Source: Warburgia ugandensis
Taxonomy: Eukaryota; Streptophyta; Magnoliopsida; Canellales; Canellaceae
DNA: 64,000 nt
Direction: 5' to 3'
NCBI GenBank assembly: GCA_035236585.1
Contig: CP141138.1
Coordinates: 25,245,437-25,309,436, forward strand
Of the stretch, positions 56,945 to 64,000 are shown one piece after another. The first letter of the stretch is position 1, and every line of letters begins with the position of its first letter. The position numbers and the translations under genes were made by a program. The notes beneath the pieces were generated by a model that saw only the letters and a list, made by a program, of their open reading frames with translations, was not told the origin of the DNA and did not search any database.

Positions 56945-59535
56945 TGTGATGACCTGGGTTTTTATATGGTGCAAATTTGATAAAAAGGCGAGATCTCTTG
57001 TTTTATAAATATGAAATGCGTGAAAATCTTTTTCGTTTTGGAAAACAATCTTTTGTATAAAACCCCGAGTGTTAAAACACATTTTCCAATTATCTAGCCA
57101 TGGCAAAGTTTTAACTCAACATTATTCCCAAGAAAGTGTTAGGCACAGCCTCAGCTATAGAGAGTAACTACAATCAAGTAACATTGAAAGATAAGGTAGG
57201 GGTTTACTTACTTGCACTTAGTCTGGTTGTCTTTTGTCACAAGTGTTCCTTGACCTTAAGTGTTTACTTTGTGTCTGAAAAATGTTGAGGATTGGGTGAG
57301 TATATACTATACTCAGTAGGAGTCCATCACTACTAGTTTTATAATGCATGAGATGTTTAAAATCATATGCTCTTTCAAAACATGTGCATGTCTGAACACT
57401 CAAGTTCAATATTGAGATTAAAACCATCATCGAATTGGAATATTGATGACTTAAGAAAATCACATAATCCAAGTCGAAAGTATCATATATATATCATAAC
57501 AAAATGATATGCATAAGATGCTTCATTGAATCTAACTCATGGATATCTAGTATGGTATGGTCGACCAACCTCATATCATGCCATATGCAATGCAAATAAG
57601 TCCACGAAACCATAGGGTCCAACTATGCCCACGACCTCACTGCCGTGTGGTCCCCGGGTACCTAGGGACACAGGATCATATACCTCCACGGGGCATATGA
57701 CACTTCGACCCAGTGCCGTGACACCAGTGGTAGCCCCCTGTACCACATGCAGTCAAAGCAGGGACATGCCCTTTTTGGGCGTGGTACCCATCCACCTAAT
57801 AGTGGTAGAGGGTGGGAGGCCCACTAGCTTATTAGCCCAAATCATGTATGATCAAACAAGCCAAAAACCTCTTTTTCAAAACCTGTCCTCTTTGGATCCC
57901 TCACAACTGCCTGGCCCTCACAATTGCCTACCCAACGTATTTTGGGCACTCCAGCGTCTTTTGGTAACCCTCAAGGACATGCAATCTTTCAAAAACTCAA
58001 TGCTCACAAATCATGCAATATATGCATTTGTTTGCAAAACATATCTATGCATAATGTATATGCAATTATTTGCAAAGCATGTCTATGCATAATGTATTTA
58101 TCATATGCATGCTGAATTCATTTATATGCTAAACAAGTCATCAAATAAGTCATGCTAAACATGTCATATATGTATACTTAAAACATGCAGTTTCAAACAA
58201 TCATGGCTCTTTTAAAAAGTCTAGTAGCAATAGAGCACCTACCTAGCTAGGTCGCGCTAATCCCCTTGTCCTCATATGCTCCTGAATATGGTTTGGAGAA
58301 TCAAGGTTAGTTTGACCAATCTTTTATAGGTTTTAGAGTGGTTGGTCTTACTACTTAGGCATTAAGGGTTCATCCCCATGCCTATGGGTGTCCTAAGGTC
58401 CTAATTGGGCCTTGGTAACATCAGTTTTCCAAAGGTCTAGTGGCCACGTGCCACCATCCTATTCTAAGGGTCATGCCCACCTTTGATTGGGCCTTGATCA
58501 GGGATTTTATAGTTTGGATGTGTCCGTGTCGTCGATACGGACACAACGCCTTTCACGGCGCCTCAATCGGAGCCCTAGATCTGAAGTTATAAGCTTTTTA
58601 GTATCACATGTACATAAAGGCCTTTAAGAGGTGGAATCCCAGAATGCTAACGCATTGCGCGTCAGTGGCATGCGCCCCAGCGGGCGCATCTGCAGACGCG
58701 CTGGATTTCCCACTCGACTTTTTCATTTGCGGGAGCATCCACGCACGTGCCCGCTGGTTTCTCTCAAATGCGGACGACGTATTTCATTTAGTGGGGAGCA
58801 TTTCGTTCGTTGGGGGACCGGGGCGTCCTCGAGACTCCCTGGTTCTACCCTGTCAAACCAGTGTGCCCCAGGGATCGTCCCTGGGTCCTTTGTGACTCTC
58901 CAGGGCCCATTTTTGCATGATTTTTCATGCAAAAACTTAGGGAAACTTTGCCTAGGACTAATGGGAAGGCGGGTTTGGAGGGATTTTGGGCATACCTGGC
59001 TCGTTGCTGGGTTTTTCTCCATGTTTCTCCTCTTGGTTGCTTCTCCAAAATGGGTTTTTTTCAAGCTTTTGGGCTGCTATTAGAGGCGCGCAAGAGCTCT
59101 ATTTATAGAGCTATAAGATGGTTCTGGAGGAGGCTCTCACCGTCCTTGAATGGCGGTGGAGAAACCTCCAGAATAGTGGTGATTTCTCCTCCAATCACCA
59201 CCATTCTATAACCCTTTAGGAGGTTGAAGAAGAGGGGTGCTCGTATCAAAATGGGCCCCTGTGTTTTGCAGGCTAAATCCGTTTTTTAGTAAAAATTATA
59301 TTTTTGCCCCTGAACTTCAAAGGGCCATAACTTTCTCATTTTAACTCCGTTTTGGGTGATTTTGGTCTTGTTGGATTCCTTTTTCCAAGACGCACCTAAT
59401 GGTATCATTTTCAGGACCAAATTTGTGGGTTCAGTCAAGATGAATAGTGAAATGACCAAAATACCCTTATTTCCAAAAAGTGAACTTTTCATTGCTAACT
59501 TGGGATTTCAATGTTACAAAATTGGAGTCATTACA
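56945..59535 (-). mobile_element. LTR-C: 2.6-kb solo LTR nested in LTR-B
   Basis: Perfect 5-bp duplications ATGGG lie at 56940-56944 and 59536-59540. The ends are TGTGATGACCTGGG (left) and GGAGTCATTACA (right). Read on the minus strand it starts TGTAATGACTCCAATTTTG, close to LTR-A. It contains a hairpin at 57297-57315 and a GC-rich island at about 58640-58900. No internal region is present, so it is a solo LTR. The open frames of up to 155 codons (57625-59211, both strands) are by-products of the GC-rich LTR and match no family I know. Confidence 0.9.
57297..57315 (-). promoter_or_regulatory. Conserved LTR hairpin, LTR-C copy
   Basis: TGAGTATA (57297-57304), TAC loop, TATACTCA (57308-57315): a perfect 8-bp stem, about 350-370 bp from the LTR 3' end. 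Confidence 0.65.
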
Positions 59536-59540
59536 ATGGG

Positions 59541-60310
59541 TTTAATACAAGTATTTACATTATACTTGTCAACATTTCCAGACATAAGATCATGTATACA
59601 ACATGTACTTCTCATGTAGATGCATTTATAAAACCCTCCTACCTTTAAGTAGTGATCTATCTCTTCAGATCTTCCATGATCCTAACTAATGTATGTAATC
59701 TGTAAATCCATACATACTGTCAATATATATACAATCTGGATAATCTTATATTTTTTTTATCCTATCTATATTCTTTGTTTAATCTTGTCCTTTGATATAA
59801 AGGATCTAGATCTTTTGTCCTATCATGATTTATCTTCCTCAAATAGGGTCTATCCTATTGATCAATAGATCTGATGGTTAGAATGATCTTCTAATGTTTC
59901 AGACCTAAGTATTTTCTATTCTAAGTCTTTGTGTATTCCTTTCTTTGATCTTGATCTTTCATAGATCCTTCAATCAACAATTTATACTTGTTGATAAAGA
60001 TCAAACGCTTAGATCTTCTATCATCTAGTTCTTTTTTTATCTAAGTTTAGTTGTTTTATCATCCCTAAGGAGGATGATCTTGGCTCTCTTCTTTGAAGCA
60101 TAATTGATCAAGGGTTCAGACCTTCTACTTGATCTAAGATCTTCTATTCTATTTGATATAAGTTGCAAGCAATATATATATCATCATCAAGAAGTATTTA
60201 TTTATTTTTATTGTTCTTGATCATTCAAGATCCAATGGATCTTGTTTGATCATCCTTATCTTACTTACAATTTTTATTATGGTTAAATAATTTACTAACC
60301 TTTTAGGCTC

Positions 60311-60341
<31 letters not shown>

Positions 60342-62540
60342 ACCATTTAATATTTTATTGGTTGAAGATAACTTATTTCAGCCTAAGTCTAGACTTCTCC
60401 TCTTATTTCCAATTGGCTAAGGCTTACTAGCTAAATGGGTGAACACAAAGTGGTTACTTCAATCCTCATACAAGGAGGCGTTTAACATCAACAGAAGGTA
60501 GGGGAAGAGCGAGGCTCTATTAGAAAACCCCCTTAACCACTATGTTCAACATTCACTGGAGTGACCTTAGCTCAACCTTTCATAAGGTTCCTATGAACAT
60601 GTTAACTCTAAGTACTCTTTCTAATTTATTTTAATTAGGTCCATGAACATTTAAAATGTCATTCATGGGGTTTATTATTATCCTAGTTTGGGCTAAGGAT
60701 TTGCTAATCCTTATATTGTCCTACTAACTATAGCCCTTACTAATTAAGTCCAAGCCAAAAAATTAACTCTTATTTGTGTCATGAATCTCATTATACTAGC
60801 ATGATTTTTAACTAATGTACTTTATTTAATAAACTCAAATTAAACTATCATGGACCTAAGGTACCATCTCATACCCTAGTCTAATCTAACATGAAATCCT
60901 AGCATGGCCCTAAGTTACAATTGCATGAAATCATACCAACATGGTCCTAAGTTACAATTCATCATTCATGAATAATTTTATGGACATTTGAAATGAAGTT
61001 ATACTAAAATAATCTATCATGGATCCTATATTCATAAAATAAATCAAATAAAATCAATGCATAACTCAAGCTAAATCATTTCTCATTATTAAAGCTTTTA
61101 CTTATGATCCAACCATTAGATCTTAGATTGTTTCCTTTTAATCAAGGATTTTAATTAATTTTAGGGCCTTTACTCCATTAAGGTTCACAGATCATATCCC
61201 TTTGTTTTTGTCATATTTAATACATGATCTCAATGGATTCCATCATAATATCATTCATTCAATCCATCCCAAGGGTTTGATCATACTTGATCTTATTGAT
61301 CAAGTGGGTCCCTTTGTAGTTTTAGGATTTCTACCATAAAGAGTAGATCCCTCAATTTATCTTAGACATGTCTAATTAAGTCATGGATATCACTTTATTT
61401 CAACATTATATCATCAGCAAATCAGATCCCCAAGATCTAATCATCTCAGATATTGAACATCATAAAAATTAGAAACTTAATTCTTGAAAAAAAATATTTT
61501 TGGAATGTTTTTATCAATATTATGGTTTCAAAAGAAAATAGATGTTATAAGCTTTCCATAGCTTCTTTCAGATCTCAATTTGGAGTTCAGATGAATCCAT
61601 AATTGAACTGTGAAGTTCATAGTAGTTCCTAGGGTCCAGATTTGATCTGGGCCTAGTGGAATAGACAACCCAGATCATTCGGGCGGAATGGTCGCCACGC
61701 GCCTGTCACTGGGACGTAGGAGTGACACGCTCCCCCGAGAGTGGCACTGTCACGTAGCCGTTTTGTTGGAAAGGCGTTGCACGCAGCACGCGTGCATGGA
61801 AACTCTCTCGCAGGGTGTGTTTTTGTGCGCTGTTTTATAGCGCGTCCTAGAGCAGATCCAATTTGGGAGATCAGACAATCCATTTTGAACTATCCAATCA
61901 ATCCCTTTACAATTAAGGGCTCAAAACTTAATAAAAATTCTTGAAATTTCTACCCTAGGGTTTTGCGCCCTTTTGGATTGATTGGATGGCTCAGATTTTC
62001 CATCTATGCCCTCCATCATCCAGAATTGAAGGGTTATAGTCCTTACTTTATTTTTATAAATTTTAACCTAAAAGTAATTACAAAAAATTAAAAATTACAT
62101 AAAACAACATGAAATAAGTTTAGGAAGTGGTTATAGATACTTGATTGGAGAAATAACATAGATTTGAAGCCCAATTTGAAATAAATACCCTTTGATGATA
62201 AGATAGCCCGATAGTTGTTTGTTTTGTGATTTTTCATTGATTGCACCGTTGGATCTGGAAAATTGTTTTGGGGATGTTGTAGATTAGTAGTCTAGGATTG
62301 TATGGAAGGTAGGATTTGTGAGATTCAATTTGGAACAGAGAGCTTAATTGAATTTAGGTCTCTTGTTCCAATTAGAGAGAGGAGAGAGAAAGTGCAAGAA
62401 GGGAGATTTTTGGGATTTTTGGAATTTTGGGAAGGAATCTAGATCTAAATTTTCACTGTAAGCAAGCTGATGTCATGAGAATTTTAAGGAATATTTTTGG
62501 AGGATTTTTAGAAGTGTATGTATAGATGTTTTTGAATTTT
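59541..62540. other. Interior of LTR-B, no gene
   Basis: No coding motif is seen. About 60540-60760 shares blocks with the gypsy 1 leader at 12600-12790 (CCTATGAACATG, ATTATCCTAAGTGGGCTAGG-like), hinting at a nested gypsy remnant. A (TTA)n tract lies at 60311-60339. A GC-rich island lies at about 61640-61860, at the same distance from the LTR start as that of LTR-A. Confidence 0.5.
60311..60339. repeat. (TTA)n microsatellite
   Basis: About nine TTA units, uninterrupted. Confidence 0.9.
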
Positions 62541-63106
62541 TCATAATTATTTGTAATAATCATGCTTCATTTCTTTTAAATATTAAATTAACATTGGATC
62601 CTCCACTACCACCTCTTTCTCCACTAGCATTTGGTAGTGGTTTGAACATTCATTACATGTTTTTTGGCCGTTGGATTCATTTGTGGGCCCCTTGTGGGTC
62701 CCATGAGGTGTGAAAGGACCATTTTGCCCTTTTATGGAGAAAAATCTATTTTATTCTTCTGAACTCGAAATTCAGCATACTTAGTGATGTTGAATTCGTA
62801 TTTCTAAGTATATTCTAAATGGCGATGTCTTAGGTCTTGATTATGGGTAAAATTACCATTTTACCCTTTTATTCATAAACATGAAGAAAATTAAGGATTT
62901 TTCATTTTAACTTGGAATTGAACATACTTAGTGTCATTTAGATATATTTTTTGAGTAAATTCATAATTTTTAAGTTTTAAATTATGTTATAATCTCTATA
63001 AAAATAGAATTTCCAATAACCTAATATTCTAGCCCAGAAATTTTGAAAATTCAAACTAAATTGATTTTCTCAATCAATTAGCAAAATTTGGGGTTATTAA
63101 AAATTG

Positions 63107-63937
63107 AGCCAATGAGATTTTATATTTTAAGATTTTGGGAAGTGAGATAATGGTTTGATAGACGAACCTAGATGAGTACTTGAGATTGCATTGGCAACTA
63201 TGCCAATGAAAGTTTAGTAAACTTTCTAGCTCTAGAGTATGTCTAGATGATTATTTTCATATAAGTACTTTAATGATTTTAATATGTTATGATTATACTT
63301 GAATTACCAAGTTGATTATATGTTCTCTATAGATACAAACATACAGTTGCATGATTATGCTTATGAGGTCTTGATGCATTGCAAGGAACGACTAAAAGAA
63401 TAGCCATAATATTTTATTGCATTAAGAATATGTTTTTGAAACATCTGAGAGTGCTTGCTTGATGACATGTCGATGAATTTTGAGTTTGTAATTTAGTTTT
63501 ATCTACTGAGTATATCTCCATGTACTTAACCTACCAAAAACCCTATAAATCTATGTGGAAAAGCAAAATTCAAGGGCTAGGTGATTAGAGAATTAGAAAT
63601 CAGTAGTAGTCACAAAGTGAGACACCAGTTCTAGAGAAACTCTTTCTAATATTGTTGTAAACTAGCACTTGACACTAAACAAACTTTATTGTTATGGAAC
63701 TCTACAGTATTAATTATACAGTGGATGAAAATACCTTGGGATATTTTAAATTAATTATAGTTTTATAGAACTTAGGCATGAGTCTAGTTTTTTGTGCATG
63801 GGATTAAGCCTCGGATATTTTAAAAATATTTTTTCTAAAGACTTTGGTTATGAAAAATGAATTTTCAAATAGGGATCCCAAGTTTCAAAATATTTTTATT
63901 TTCTTAAGGTTGTGTTTCAAAAACGTGGGGTTTTACA
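63107..63937 (+). mobile_element. LTR-D, 3' part, ending at the primer-binding site
   Basis: The segment follows the right target duplication of LTR-B and ends GGGGTTTTACA at 63937. A wobble-paired version of the conserved hairpin lies at 63507-63528 (TGAGTATA with TGTACTTA). The immediately following primer site shows that this is a 5' LTR; the element interior continues beyond the window. Confidence 0.7.
63507..63528 (+). promoter_or_regulatory. Conserved LTR hairpin, LTR-D copy
   Basis: As RNA, UGAGUAUA (63507-63514) pairs with UGUACUUA (63521-63528) over eight positions including two G-U pairs. It lies about 410-430 bp from the LTR 3' end. Confidence 0.5.
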
Positions 63938-63939
63938 AT

Positions 63940-63957
63940 TGCTATCAAAGCTCGATT
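63940..63957 (+). promoter_or_regulatory. Primer-binding site of the LTR-D element
   Basis: TGCTATCAAAGCTCGATT differs at three positions from TGGTATCAGAGCTCGGTT, the tRNA-Met-type site used by Del/Tekay chromoviruses. It starts three bases after the LTR end at 63937. Confidence 0.75.
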
Positions 63958-64000
63958 TATGTCACTACAACCAATTATGCAATGGAAAACTTCTACCTCA

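Larger units (their letters stand above)
55532..63101 (-). mobile_element. LTR-B: solo Del/Tekay-like LTR with LTR-C nested inside
   Basis: The flanks are AATTG at 55527-55531 and AATTG at 63102-63106. The left end TGTAACAACCTAGG and the right end CAAAATTTGGGGTTATTAAA (minus-strand start, terminal CA changed to AA) match the style of LTR-A and LTR-C. Orientation is minus by the hairpin at 55965-56004. Without LTR-C it would be about 4.97 kb; the extra length over LTR-A suggests a further insertion, perhaps at about 59.9-61.2 kb, where sequence like the gypsy 1 leader occurs. No gene is present. Confidence 0.65.

Noticed and set aside
57625..58092. 155-codon frame in LTR-C
   Set aside because: It lies wholly inside a solo LTR bounded by exact target duplications and resembles no known protein; GC-rich sequence lowers stop frequency.
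58631..59083. 150-codon frame and overlapping minus-strand frames in the GC-rich island of LTR-C
   Set aside because: Frames are open on both strands at once because of composition; there is no motif.
60311..60339. TTA repeat as a regulatory element or LINE tail
   Set aside because: No LINE sequence lies upstream of it; it is a plain microsatellite.
63936..63941. A third AATTG as the right target duplication of LTR-B
   Set aside because: It would place the LTR end at TTTTAC without the terminal A and would split a primer site; the copy at 63102-63106 fits the LTR start sequence.

Overview
The window looks like repeat-dense nuclear DNA of a flowering plant. It is AT-rich, spliced where a host gene is recognisable, and almost entirely built of nested plant retroelements (Ty3/gypsy, Ty1/copia, an RTE-type LINE) plus degraded endogenous pararetrovirus (Caulimoviridae-like) DNA. 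The species cannot be named from the sequence. No bacterial-style operon, rRNA, tRNA or CRISPR array was seen.

Left edge (1-2.7 kb): the last two exons of a host gene on the plus strand, ending at 1472. They encode a Lys/Ser-rich tail resembling the C-terminus of plant PDS5-type cohesion cofactors. It is the only convincing host gene.

2.7-17.7 kb: a pararetrovirus block. A small viral fragment (2735-3483) is fused to minus-strand gypsy DNA (3484-4515). It is followed by viral copy A, which starts with a leader carrying a tRNA-Met-type primer site (4542-4559). Copy A is split by an RTE LINE (about 6866-8593) and by a minus-strand gypsy element (gypsy 1, 9254-15151) that lost its 3' half. Copy A then resumes with coat protein, reverse transcriptase and RNase H remnants up to 17681.

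17.8-27.5 kb: a truncated large Del-like gypsy LTR (LTR-E, minus), then viral copy C (about 21126-27510). Copy C is not interrupted by a transposon but has many stops. Its order is primer site, movement protein, coat protein, protease, RT (YIDD intact), RNase H, followed by an array of 32-bp repeats with bZIP-type palindromes.

28-38.5 kb: a decayed minus-strand copia element (about 29.5-37.4 kb). A 3.85-kb solo LTR (LTR-A, 30768-34619) sits in its RT. Long TC microsatellites occur in this stretch.

38.5-64 kb: a 514-bp foldback element with a CCAAC target duplication. Next is a 13.7-kb plus-strand Athila/Tat-like gypsy (gypsy X, 39649-53358) with perfect TAATT target duplications and an extra LTR lodged inside its integrase. 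The host DNA around gypsy X appears to be another Del-like LTR (LTR-D), whose 3' end and primer-binding site lie at 63937-63957. LTR-D was also hit by solo LTR-B (55532-63101, AATTG duplications), which was hit by solo LTR-C (56945-59535, ATGGG duplications).

Nothing here appears able to make a functional protein except possibly the host exons. The most interesting signals are non-coding: a base-paired hairpin that covaries at the same relative place in five diverged Del-like LTRs, the bZIP-palindrome array beside viral copy C, and the foldback element. All boundaries were read by eye, without alignments, and most are good to only about ten bases unless a target duplication fixes them.
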